A stretch of DNA of 64,000 bases from Dipteronia dyeriana (taxonomy: Eukaryota > Streptophyta > Magnoliopsida > Sapindales > Sapindaceae). Below the pieces are notes generated by a model. That model was not told the origin of the DNA. It did not search any database and worked only from the letters and a program-made list of their open reading frames with translations. Position numbers and translations under genes: made by a program. The stretch covers positions 114,821,088-114,885,087 of the forward strand of contig CM065300.1 of the NCBI GenBank assembly GCA_032871835.1, read 5' to 3'. Positions 33,181 through 44,540 of this stretch are shown here, piece by piece. How positions within the stretch are numbered: the first letter of the stretch is position 1; each line of letters begins with the position of its first letter.

Positions 33181-33967
33181 GGGAATCCAGCTGCTTGAGG
33201 AGGTTGACTGAAGATAGAATGTGCCTATAGTATCAGATTATCCCAGGGTGTAAAAGTTGCATATCTCCTGGGAGTTGCGGGGTTCTTGGCCTCGATCTTC
33301 CTCTAAATGTGCCATAAGCTGACTAGTATATGAGTTAAGGGTTAGCTGAGCGGGGGAAATCCCCGTATCAGCCCAGAATCGAGCGATGATGAGTTGAATA
33401 GGGAGAGTGATCCCAGAGGATAAGTTGTCCCCATAAATAGCAACTGCACTGGGAAGAAGATTCCACACAACACGCTCACCACTGCAGGACAGTCGTACCA
33501 AATGTGGAAGATCAAACCGATCTCAGAATTCTCAAGTTCATCAACAGTCACCACATTTATTTTGCAATAAAAGGCACAAGGGTGATCCGTAGTTAACTTT
33601 ACCATATGTGCCCGTTATTTCTTCGGGACTTTCTTTATCATCAGTTTCTATTAGACTATCTTCAAGTCGCTTGCTAGCCGGCAGCTTTCTTGGGTAAAGC
33701 TCTGGTGGTTTGACGTGAAATGGCTGCCTTCGACATATTTGGGCAAACATCAATAGAAGTAGAAGTTGAGGGGTTAACAGATGAAGGAACAAACTCAGGG
33801 CGAGCCACGGAGTAATCTATATCTAAAGCAACAGGTTGAAATAAATGAGCGTATGTATGAAAGTGACCACAAAGTATAGACTCAAGCCTAGCGATATTCT
33901 CATTATCGATAGCTTCAATGGAAAGCATGAGAAGTTCAAAATATCCATAACAGAGAGTGGGATCCAT
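33181..33967 (-). pseudogene. H0 N-terminal block, Transposase_28-like domain
   Basis: Starts at ATG 33,967 (MDPTLCYGYFELLML). An N-terminal helix and a Ser/Thr/Pro-rich linker are followed by an acidic SLIETDDKESPEEITG segment in a second frame, TTDHPCAFYCKINVVTVDELEN in a third, and SSGITLPIQLIIARFWADTG with ISPAQLTLNSY in a fourth. The last matches the family signature of gypsy-type plant transposon ORFs (Pfam Transposase_28). At least three frameshifts in under 700 bp. The sequence stops at the hAT target site and resumes on the other side of hAT and G2 (22,469 downward). Confidence 0.62.
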
Positions 33968-34075
33968 ACTTGGAATATTAATGAAGGCGACGAGAACATG
34001 AACAATTTGTAAAAAAGGAAAGGAAGGAAAGAAAAGTTAAAGTTTGAAGAAGAAGGAAAGGCTAGGGCTTCAAAC

Positions 34076-34083
34076 TATATATA
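34076..34083 (-). promoter_or_regulatory. Candidate TATA box of H0
   Basis: TATATATA on the minus strand, about 110 nt upstream of ATG 33,967. It is followed (minus direction) by a CT-rich leader typical of plant 5' UTRs. Confidence 0.45.
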
Positions 34084-34569
34084 GGAGTTGGTGATGTCAT
34101 TAGAGTACACACACTTCATCAGACGAGAGTAGAAGTAGGTGCACAAAATCTAAAAATCACGGCCGTTGAAAATTTAAAAATGTGGCTCTATGGTTGCATC
34201 AGCCGAAACGGGCATGGTTGATGTTAACGCTTGGTTGTAAAACATTAAATGCATATTAATGAGCAACAAGACAAAAAAGAACAAATTAAACACACTTCAT
34301 CGAGTGAATTCCATTTGGAACGAGACACTCGGTCTCATAAGTTTAAAAGGGTATTGTTATTGGTAAAATTTAGACGATATGACACGACAATAAAAGATAA
34401 AAGTCGGGGCTACCATTTCACTAGAAGTCAACCTAACCGAATTAACCCAAGTTGACCAAAGAACACTCATCAAACCCCCCGACCAAGATAATACAAGTGG
34501 TCTGCTAAGAAGACCTGATTGAGGTATATCAATATGGTCGGGGGTGAGGTCATGATCGGGTGAAACCAC

Positions 34570-35157
34570 TGATCAAAGGGATATCGAGTTTGGTTGGGTA
34601 TAATAGGTGGTCGATTGCATGACACATGGAAAGTATTCAGATTTAACGAAGTTACGAATTAAGCAATTAGAGAACGAATCCTACTAAAATAAGGTGTCTA
34701 GAAGCATATTTTGATAAGGAAGTAAATTTCCCTATAGATAACAAAGTCCAGATCAGGCAAGAAATCCAACACAATCAAAAGACAATCAGCGCAAAACAAG
34801 GAAGAAGGATAACACAACTCCAATAAGTTAGAGTTTCAGTTAATTATGGGAACATTCCTTACTTGTACACCAAGAATTAGGGTTCTATGCATGTATAAAT
34901 AGACCCTAACAACACCTATAAAAGGATGAACGTCAATTAAGCATATGAGAGAGCAAGCAAGATTATGTGTGTAATTTTTATCAACTTAGTGGATTCTTTC
35001 TCTTGTCGTTAATGACAACCGTGAATGTTTCCTCACTTTGGGGTTTTACCACGCAAAATCTTATTCTTTTTCTAAATTTTATTTATTTTGATTTATAGTT
35101 CGACAATTTATTCATATTACCTATTCGACGAGTGATTAATCCAAAAATCACCGTCAA
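34570..35157 (+). repeat. Possible LTR remnant of another element
   Basis: A plus-strand TATAAATAGA box (about 34,895) is followed by AGTGGATTC, GGGGTTTTACCACGCAAAAT and a T-rich run, an order often seen in the R-U5 part of plant LTRs. The segment ends near ACCGTCAACA, where a Copia-A-type LTR fragment starts. No partner LTR was found, so type and start are uncertain. Confidence 0.35.
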
Positions 35158-35963
35158 CACTATTATTGGTAGTACGATAAGTATCAAAGACTTTATTTGA
35201 CAAGTAGATAAATAAATAATTTATTTATCTAGTCAAATAAGAAAGTCTTTGATATCTATCAAAACTTTAATTGACAATTGGTCAAATTAGGAAGTTTTTG
35301 ATAAAGTCACGATTAATTTAAATTCAATAATTTATTATTGGATAATACACTAATGAGTTGGAATAAGGTAGAATTCTGAATGTTGATAAGAGTTGTGGTG
35401 GAAAACAATCCTTCTTTAGAGAGGATTTTCAGCCACAATACAAATCCTCTTTGTGTGAGGATTTGGCCACCTATATATATATTCGTATCAAAGAATTCGG
35501 CCACCCAAGTTCTTGTGTGAGAATTCTTTTTTTTTTTTTTTTGCTTTCCTTAATAAAAAAACTTCATCAAAATCATTGTGTGAAGAATTCGACAAAGCAT
35601 AGAGAAAAGAGGGAACATTTTTGTTTTCGATTGAGTAATAGTATCTTTTACATCAAAAGGTTTTATGTACAACATCGAATCGGGTTCACGCGAGTTTCAA
35701 TTAATAAATTGTGAATTCATTTTTCTCTAGGAGGATTATTGTGATAACAAAAGAAAGGGAACCCACACTCCTAGGTGATTCACATTCTAGATTGGATTGG
35801 AAGATCTTGGGGATTCATTTCGGTGCAACATCAATCATCACGTGAAAAATTTATGATACTTTTTTTATATATGATAATTAATCAAAGGTTAAGATCCATT
35901 CTTTTAAAGGAATTTTTTTAAAATAAATCGATATTTTCGCTTCCGCCGCATGTTTCTTCTACA
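35158..35963 (+). repeat. Copia-A-type LTR fragment (5' truncated)
   Basis: Matches the 3' half of the Copia-A LTR: TGGTAGTA near its start, 'gaggatttggcc' and TATATATATAT (about 35,472), AAAGCATAGAGAAAAGAGGG (35,594) and a final CGCTTCC...TTCTACA. The left ~1.4 kb is missing. It directly abuts the partial first LTR of the tandem array (35,964). Confidence 0.75.
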
Positions 35964-36085
35964 AATTTGTCATTTTCTGGATTCATCCTGAACATATCTC
36001 TAGCTACGCCTTGTTTCTTTCAAATCTCATATTCTACCTATCTCTCTCAATAAATTTCTCTCTCACACACACAGGATCTCATTCT

Positions 36086-36116
<31 letters not shown>

Positions 36117-36457
36117 ATTCTTTTTCTTTCTTTCTCTGGTTTTGTTTTCTGTTTTTATCGCACTCATCCCTCACATTTTTCTCCTCATGTCTTTTTTTTA
36201 TATTCCACTCTTTTCATTTTTTTTATTTTTCTTTTGCACCTTTTCTTCTCCTCTTACCACCTTGCTTGCCACCTAACCCACCACTCACCAACATGGCAAC
36301 ACTTTCCAACCTTCTATAATTTTTATTATTTAAAAATCCCATCTCAAACTTATCTAGTACAAAGTATTTGAGTCTCTTGGGCTTAGACTTGAGTTGGGAC
36401 TTGTGTTTTTGGCTTTGAATATGGGCTTAGATAAATTTCTATGATTGGGGTATTACA
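35964..36457 (-). repeat. Array LTR1 (partial)
   Basis: Only the part nearest the U3 end remains: pyrimidine tract, CACCACTCACCAACA..., CTTGGGCTTAGACTTGAGTT and GGGGTATTACA at 36,457. Its other side was replaced by the Copia-A-type LTR fragment. Confidence 0.78.
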
Positions 36458-36883
36458 AGTCTTCCTTTCTTATAAGAATTTCGTCCTCAAAATTCCTCCA
36501 TATAATAATTTTGTTTTCAAAAATCACACGACTATTGGGTTCTTGGCTTCATGCTCATAACTTATTGTCTCTTAATTCTCATCATTAAACATATACTCTA
36601 ATAAGTACTATTTAAATTTCACGAGAGCTAACTCATCCATACGATTTCTTGCTACTACTATAACATCAGCATAACTTCAAACACAACTTTACTATAACTT
36701 AATATGCTCAATCTATTCTACACTAACTTTTTTTTACTAAGTCAGATCTTTCACAAGTTTCGTGTGAAATTGGCCACAGTGATGCATGATAAAAATGCAA
36801 CTTTATCTATAACTAAATCAAAACTTGATGCCTGTAACATGAAAATGTTCGTTGAATCTTAAATTGATGCTCTGAAACCAACT
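36458..36883 (-). other. Array internal remnant 1
   Basis: 426 bp. Right end GCTCTGAAACCAACT (complement of a tRNA-iMet-type primer site, two changes). Left end AGTCTTCCTTTCTT (complement: purine tract). The adjacent 'aatttcgtcctcaaaattc' is the complement of a pol 3' end as in Tekay/Del elements. Confidence 0.65.
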
Positions 36884-38597
36884 TGACAAGACTCGCCCGG
36901 ACTTTTATCTTGAGTATGAGGGAATCCTGTAAAAATCTTATCTTTTTCTTTCTCCGGTGAGCTTGAGTTTAAGATTTACAACCCAAATGCCTACGTACCC
37001 TATACTCAATAAGGATCAAAGCTCTCGTAGTTCACTTAAATTTATAATGGCCAACAAAAAATACAATCTGAAAATTATTAACATATGAGCTTTAAAGCTA
37101 TTAAACATATTCTTTGTGAATGAATCACATTTTCCTGTAAATACTACATAAAATAGTAAAAACATATTCTTATTTTATAAAAACTGAGACTTTGATAATC
37201 TGAAATTTTTTCTGACAATCTAAAATCTTTTCTTTACTGATCATAATCAGTTATTTATAAAATCTGAAAACCTCTTTACCAAACTAGTACCCAGGTGAAT
37301 ATCTCACGTACGTGGCAGAGCTTTCACAATGCACACGCAGAGCAGGGGAAACACATCTCACATACACGATGATATCTAATCACCTATGCAGAACGATTAT
37401 CTCATATACACATTGATATCTAATCAGACAAGCAGAGTAATCTTATATAATCTCACATACACGTCGATATCTGATTGAACGTGCAGAGTAATCTCATATA
37501 CACGTGCAGAGCAGCCTCAAAGGCTAATAATCTGAATATAATCTCACACACACGTCAATATGTGATAGAACATGCCGTGTAATCTCACATACATGTGCAT
37601 AGCATCCCCAACGACTAAAATTCAGAATATAATACTGTTAGGGAGGGTACATATTTGATATATTAAAATCTAATCAATCTTTAAAAATTCTTTTCTAAAA
37701 GCATGAAAAAATATTCTCTTCTTTTATTTTCTAAAAATGTTGTAAAACACTTGAATCTAGAAATCTGGTACACTTTCTGAAATTCTTGTAATCTTTCATA
37801 AAATTTAGATATCTAACTGGATTTCTGAAAATCTATCTAGAAATCTATAAATCTAACTAAATTCAGTCTAAATATATGGGAACTATTTTTTTTTTCAAAT
37901 TCTTAATTCTTAATCTATTTCTGGATTCTAAAAATCCACACATTTATTAAACCATCTCAAATCATCTGGAAATCTATTTTCTAGATAAATGAATAAATCA
38001 TTTATTTCTACTATTCTTTTAAATAATTAATGCTAACATACAATTCTAACATGAATAACTTAAATCATAAATAAAACCTATCCACTCACATAATTCCTTT
38101 ACTGAAATCTGATCTGGGTCTTGGTTCCATCTAAATTTATCACTTTCTGGATCCGTCCTAAACATATATTTAGTTACAACTTATTTCTTCCAACTATCAA
38201 ATTCTACCTAGCTCTCTCTATATTTCTCTCATGCACACACATCAGATCTCATGTTTTTTCTTTTCTTTTCTTTTTTTTTTCTTTTTTTCTTTCTTTCTTT
38301 GGTTTTGCTTTCTATTTTCATCACACTCATCCTTCACATCTTTTTTGTTATTCCTCTCTTTTCAATTTTTTTTTAATTTTTCTTTTGCACTTATTCACCT
38401 CCTCTTGCCACCTAACCCGCCACTCATCAACACAACAACATTTGTCATCTTTCTTTACTTTTTATTATTAAAAAAATCCCATCTCATATTTATCTGGTAT
38501 AAACTATTTGAGTCTCCTAGGCTTAGACTTGAGTTGGGTCTTGTGTTTTGGGGTTGGCATGCGGACTTGGTTAAATTTCTATGATTGGGGTATTACG
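36884..38597 (-). repeat. Array LTR2 (complete)
   Basis: 1,714 bp from TGACAAGACTCGCC to the GGGGTATTAC end. Contains the CACGT/CAGAG minisatellite (37,300-37,625) and a long CT tract (about 38,255-38,305) whose translation yields spurious hydrophobic peptides. Confidence 0.85.
37300..37625 (-). repeat. ACGT-rich minisatellite in LTR2
   Basis: Irregular units of roughly 35-60 bp built from TCTCACATACACG, TGATATCTAATC and GCAGAGTAATC phrases. Equivalent arrays are in LTR3 (about 39,415-39,640) and LTR4 (about 43,148-43,465), with different unit order and number. Confidence 0.75.
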
Positions 38598-39011
38598 ATC
38601 CTTATAAGAGTTTTGTCCTCTAAAGTCCTCATATAATAATTTCATTTTCAAAATTCACACGACTCTTGGGTTCTTTTCTTGTTGTCATAACTTATTGCCT
38701 CTTAATTCTCATCAATAAACATATACTTTATTATGTACCATTGAAATTTCTGAAAAGCTGACTCATCCATACAATTTCTTGCTACTACCATAACATCCAT
38801 ATAACTTCAAACTCAACTTTACTATAACTTACTACGCTCAATCTCTTCTGCACTAACTTTTTCTACTAACTCAGATCTTTCACAGGTTTCGTGCGAAATT
38901 GGCGACACTGATGCATGATAAAAATAAAACTTTATCTATAACTAAATCAACACTTGATTCACGTAACATGAAATGTTCGTTGAATCTTAAATCGAGGCTC
39001 TGCTACCAAGT
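38598..39011 (-). other. Array internal remnant 2
   Basis: 414 bp, homologous to remnant 1; primer-site complement GCTCTGCTACCAAGT at its right end and the TTTTGTCCTC pol-end complement near its left end. Confidence 0.65.
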
Positions 39012-40650
39012 TGACAGAACCTGCCCCAACTTCTATGTTGTGTATGAGGGAATCATGTAAAATTCTTATCTTTTTCTTTCTCGGACTTGAGTTTGAGATT
39101 TACAACCCAAACGCCTACGTACCCTATACTTACTAAGGATCAAAGCCCTCGCAGTTCATTTAAATTTATACTAGCCAACAAAAAATACATTCTAAAAATT
39201 ATAAACATATGATCTTTAAAGCTAATTAAATACAATCTTTGTGAATGAATCACATTTTCCTGTAAATACTACATGATATAATAAAAACATATTCTTATCT
39301 TCTAAAAAATGAGACTTTGATAATCTAAAATCTTTTCTGATAATTTGAAATGTTTTCTTTACTGATCATAATAAGTAATAAATAAAATATGAAAACCTCT
39401 TTACCAAACTAGTACCCAGAGGAATATCTCATGTACATGGTAGAGCATTTCAATACACACGCAGAGCAGGGGAAACACATCTCACATACACTGTGATATC
39501 TAATCACCTGTGCAAAGCAATTATCTCACATAAACATTGATATCTAATTTGACATGCAGAGTAATGTCATATAATCTCACATACACGTCGATATCTGATC
39601 GAGCGTGCAGAGTAATCTCACATGCACGTGTAGAGCAACCCTAAAGGCTAGAAATCTGAATATAATATTGTTAGGGTGGGTACATATCTAGTATCTTAAA
39701 ATCTAATCAATCTCTAAAAACTCTTTTCTGAAAGCATGTAAAAATATTCTTTTCTTTTATTTTCTAAAAATCTTATAAAACACTTGAATCTAAAAATATG
39801 GAAAACTTTCAGATATTCTTGTAATCTTTCTGAAAATCTAGTTATCAATATGGATTTCTGAAAGTCTATCTAGAAATCAGTAAATCAAACTGAAATTTGT
39901 CTGAATATACGGGAAATATTTTTTTTTTCAAATTCTTAAATCTTAATCTTTTTCTGGATTCTGGAAATCTACAAATTTATTAAAACTTCTCAAATCATAT
40001 GGAAATTATTTTCTAGATAAATGAATAAATCATTTATTTATACTATTCTTCTAAATAATTAATGCTAACATGTAATTCTAAAATAAATAACTTAAATCAT
40101 AAATAAAAACTATCCACCCACATAATTCATGTGCTTAAATCTGATATGGGACTTGATACCCTCTATTTCATCATTTTTTGGATCCATCCTGAACATATCT
40201 TTAGCTACACCTTATTTCTTTCAAATATGATATTCCACCTATCTCTCTCTCTCTCTATATTTCTCTCACGTGCACACACCAGATCTCATATTTTTTTCTT
40301 TTCTTTCTTTTTTCTTCTTTTTTTTCTTTCTCTGGTTTTGTTTTCTGTTTTCATCACACTCATCCCTCACATCTCTCTCCCCACGTCTTTTTTTATATTC
40401 CTCTATTTCCATTTTTATTAATTTTCTTTTGCACTTCTTCTCCTCTTGCCACCTTACTTGCCACCTAACCCACCACTCACCAACACGACAACACTTGCCA
40501 TCTTTCTTTACTTTTTATTATTAAAAAAATCCCATCTCAAACTTATCTAGTACAAACTATTTGAGTCACTTGGGCTTAGACTTGAGTTGGGTCTTGTGTT
40601 TTGGGCTTCGAATACGAGCTTGAATAAATTTCCATGATTAGGGTATTACA
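39012..40650 (-). repeat. Array LTR3 (complete)
   Basis: 1,639 bp from TGACAGAACCTGCC to GGGTATTACA. Same internal order as LTR2, with a shorter minisatellite (about 39,415-39,640). Confidence 0.85.
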
Positions 40651-42768
40651 ATTCTTCCCTCCTTATAAAAGTTTCGTCCTCTAAACTCCTCATATAATAA
40701 TTTCATTTTCAAAATTCACAAGACTCTTGGTTTCTTGGCTTCTTGCCTATATTTTACTGCCTCTTATTTCTCATCAATAAACAAATACTCTAAAGTAAGA
40801 ACCGGATTCTCTACACTTAAAATTTTCTCTTGGCTGAATTTCTCCTTAGAACATAATGCCTTGGCCGAATTTTCTCTTTAGAAAATAATCCCTAACCAAA
40901 AATTAGCCTTGGCCGAATTCTCTTTGAGATATATATAGTGGCCAAATTCTACATCCTTTTATTTTAGGAGACCAAAACCTCTCCCTAAGAGAATTTACTT
41001 AGTGGGCAAGAATCCTATCTCTAGGTGGATTTACTTGGTGATAAATAATCCTTTTAAAAAAAAATCTTTTCCACACCAAGACTCCTAATCCAACTCAAAT
41101 AGTGTATTTATTCAATAACTAATTATTGAATATAATTTAATTGTGACTATAATAAAACTTCATAATTTGAAAAATTGTCAATTAGAGTTTTAATAGAAAT
41201 CAAATACTTCCTAATTTGACTAGATAAATAAATTCATGTTATTTATCTACTTATCAAATATAGTATTCGATACTTATCATATTACCAACAATAATATGAC
41301 ACTTGGAGACATTTTCCAACTATGAAAAAGATTGACATAATTAATTAATTCACAAATTAATTAATTAATTAATTCTAATTAATTAAATAATAAAATAAAA
41401 ACAATATAGTAGGCTATTATATTTAGCCTTGCCGCCCAAGTCCATACATGGGCATATATATTGTTTTTCCTATTTTATTAAATCCATTGGACCTCAATAA
41501 AAGGCCCACATGTGAACTAGATCCATTCTTACTAAAAGAACAAGTCCACATGCCTTAATACAATTCTAGATGGACCCATAAATTGGTCCGGTAGAAAATA
41601 TCAAGTGATCCATGCAAGTTCGTGTGAATTGAGGATCTTGGCTAGCTATCAAAATTTAAGCTCCAATAGACATAACCTAATCACAATCAACAAATGATTC
41701 ACTTAGGTCTGATCTATTAATTTTAGTTAATTCCACTAAAGAACTAAAATTGAACTCTTAAATAAAGATAGAATAAGTTAATATTGTTCATTCAAACCGT
41801 ATACAATCTTAATGGATAATGTTTATCCTCGTGAAGAATATCAGTAATCGCCAAGAGCTCATAGACCACCTATAGCTCTCCAAGTTACCATGTTTACTCA
41901 TATGACCACATTTTGAACTTGGATTTTTTGACTTGTCCATAAGCCATATTTCAATAGACACTATTGAAAACTTAATGTCAAGATTTAATATACAATACCT
42001 CAAAGTATCCATATGATGATATTCTACACTCATTAAATAAATGGAACCACGATGTCCATATCTATAAATGAAGTCCTCTATCGATTAACAAATGAATACC
42101 ATCAAACTATCGAGGATAGACTATGCTATATAATCGTACTCATTGATAGTTCAAATGATAACACTTGCAACCATAAGTCCATCAATTATCTTAGAGTTGA
42201 GATAGACCCTTCGATTGTCTTCAAGTAAAAACTTTTATCCATTGACGGTTCTGGATAAAGTATTTCACTGTGATCATATTCAATACACCCAGTGCACTAG
42301 ATTCTTTTGCCCAAAGACACCACACTTTGATGATTTTAGACTCATCATAACACATTTGATCCCACTTAAATGCTAGCAAAAGAATCTATAAATTTGAAAA
42401 GATAAAGGCGCTCAACCTTTATCTTAAGTTGTGAATATTATTCAAGACTAACGAAAGAATTATGTCTACCTCAAACATATCCAGATGTACGAACAATTCT
42501 TCTTTTCTCATAGTCTTTTGACCTTATGATTATTTACTGTTGAAAATTATAATAATTAAACTATAAATTCTATAAGATTTGTTAAGCTAGGAATCACTTT
42601 ATTAATTTAAAAAGATTGTCAAATACATTATTACACTCTTGCTATCGAGCATAACCCTAACAAGTGATACATGATAAAAATACAACTTTATCTATAGCTA
42701 AATCAGCACTTGATGCACGTAACATGAAAATGTCAGTTGAATCTTAAATTGATGCTCTGGTACAAAGT
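40651..42768 (-). other. Array internal remnant 3, interrupted by a Copia-A-type LTR
   Basis: 40,651-40,792 and 42,663-42,768 match the two ends of remnants 1 and 2. About 200 bp of the middle is missing, and the gap is filled by the truncated LTR 40,793-42,662. Primer-site complement GCTCTGGTACAAAGT at the right end. Confidence 0.65.
40793..42662 (-). repeat. Truncated Copia-A-type LTR (minus strand)
   Basis: Ends at 42,662 with CATAACCCTAACA, the complement of the family's TGTTAGG start. It runs left through the complements of the known LTR blocks to a repeat with 'ccttggccgaattttctc' wording (40,825-40,930). It lacks the last ~480 bp of the family consensus, judged against 60,190-62,554. 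No target duplication is visible, so a deletion accompanied or followed insertion. Confidence 0.82.
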
Positions 42769-43742
42769 TGACAGGACCCGCCTCGACTTCTATCTTAAGT
42801 ACGAGGGAATCCTGTAAAATTTTGTCTTTTTCTTTCTCTGGTGGGCTTGAGTTTGAGATTTACAACCCAAAAACCTATGTACCCTATACTTAATAAGGAT
42901 CAAAGCCCTCATAGTTCATTTAAATTAAATTATTAACGTAAGTGCTTTAAAGCTAATTAAACACATTCTTTGTGAATGAATCACATTTTCTTGTAAATAC
43001 TTTATAATATAATAAAAACATATTCTTTTTTTATAAAACTGAGACTTTGATAATCTGAAATCTTTTCTGACAATCTAAAATCTTTTCTTTACTGATAATA
43101 ATCAATAATATATAAAATCTGAAAACCTTTTTACCAAACTAATACCCAAGAAAATATCTCACGTACGTGGCAGAGCATCTCAATGCACACGCAGAGCAGA
43201 GGAAAACATATCACGTACATGGTGATATCTAATCACCCGTGCAGAGTGATTATCTCATATACACTTTGATATCTAATCAGACGGGCAGAGTAATCTCGTA
43301 TAATCTCACATACACATCGGTATTTGATCGAATGTACAGAGTAATCTCACATACACATGCAGAGCAACCCCAAAGTCTAATAATTTGAATATAATCTCAC
43401 ATACATGTTGATATCAGATAGAACGAGCAGAGTAATCTCACATACACGTGTAGAGCAGCCTCAAAGGCTAATAATCTTAATATAATACTATTAGGGACGG
43501 TACATATCTGATATCTTTAAATCTAATCAATCTTTAAAAAGTCTTTTCTGAAAGCATGAATAAATATTCTTTTCTTTTCTTTTCTAAAAATCTTATAAAA
43601 GACTTGAATCTAGAAATCTGGAAAACTTTCTGAAATTCTTGTAATGTTTCTGAAATTCTAGATATCCATCTGGATTTCTAAAAATCTATCTGGAAATCTC
43701 TAAATCTAATTGAAATCTGTCTGAATATACAGGAACTATTTT
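42769..43742 (-). repeat. Array LTR4, left part
   Basis: TGACAGGACCCGCC start, minisatellite (about 43,148-43,465), then GGAACTATTTT, where solo LTR S1 is inserted. The LTR continues at 55,208-55,822 and 56,976-57,079. Confidence 0.8.
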
Positions 43743-44540
43743 TGAAATTCCCCTTAATGGGTATGTCTAAATACCTGAGGGAGTGAATAGGTTTTTAATC
43801 GAATCAATTACAATTTTTTGATTAATCAATATTCATGAAACTACCACATGTTATCAAGCATTCAACCAAACATAGAACAATAAAACATTAGTATTTGATT
43901 TGCGTGAGAAACCCTCCAACTGAGCAAAACTCATGGGTTAACCACTTAGCCACACATGGTCCACAAAATCCACTACTTTAATGAAAGTGTACAGCCAATA
44001 TTGTCCTCATGTCACACCATCAGGTTAATAACCCTTTCACTCTACCCAACGGGCCTATAATAGTGATCTTGGACCAACAAGCTTGTGTACTAAATACTTA
44101 GTCACAAAGCTTAACAACTATGAAGAGAATATGCAACCTATGTGAATATATGGAAATATTCTACATGTAAAAATGCTAGGTCAACACATTTAAACTTATC
44201 TAGGAATTCAATGATGGCACTCAAACAACAATCCTAGATATCAATATGCTTAAGTGAATGCACACAAAGACCTAACAAGATATAGATATGGAAGTCTAAA
44301 CTCTAGTCATCAAACAAAGCCATATCAAAACAAGTTGTCACATAAAATGGCAAGGACAATAAATGCAATTAACAAATGCAATCAATTAGACCTAATCAAC
44401 AATATCTAAATGAAAAGCATATAGATTTAGCTAGAGGGCAAAATAGTCCTAAATGCTAGCTATCACAAAACACAAATCTCAACCAACAAACAATAACCCA
44501 ATCAAGTTATAAATGTATTTAAACTCAAAGACATGTATTT

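Larger units (their letters stand above)
1360..33967 (-). pseudogene. H0: gypsy-type plant transposon gene (Transposase_28-like), split by nested insertions
   Basis: Four blocks of minus-strand coding sequence read in one order once the later elements are removed: 33,967-33,181, 22,469-21,787, 3,309-2,368, then 2,367-1,360. Each junction is marked by the target-site duplication of the intervening element. The N-terminal block carries a stretch resembling the plant 'putative gypsy type transposon' family (Pfam Transposase_28), including a GITLP...ISPAQLTLNSY segment. The middle is Arg/Ser/Asp/Lys-rich and the C-terminal block is predicted coiled coil. Such genes usually lie in non-autonomous LTR elements; a role in packaging or RNA binding would be a guess. 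Several frameshifts and stops show it is dead. The family assignment rests on pattern memory, not a search. Confidence 0.6.

Noticed and set aside
36011..36319. Hydrophobic ORF, and its relatives at 38,121-38,584, 40,131-40,524 and 55,474-55,827
   Set aside because: Translations of the CT/T-rich tract of the array LTRs; the repeats shift frame freely between copies, so there is no coding constraint.
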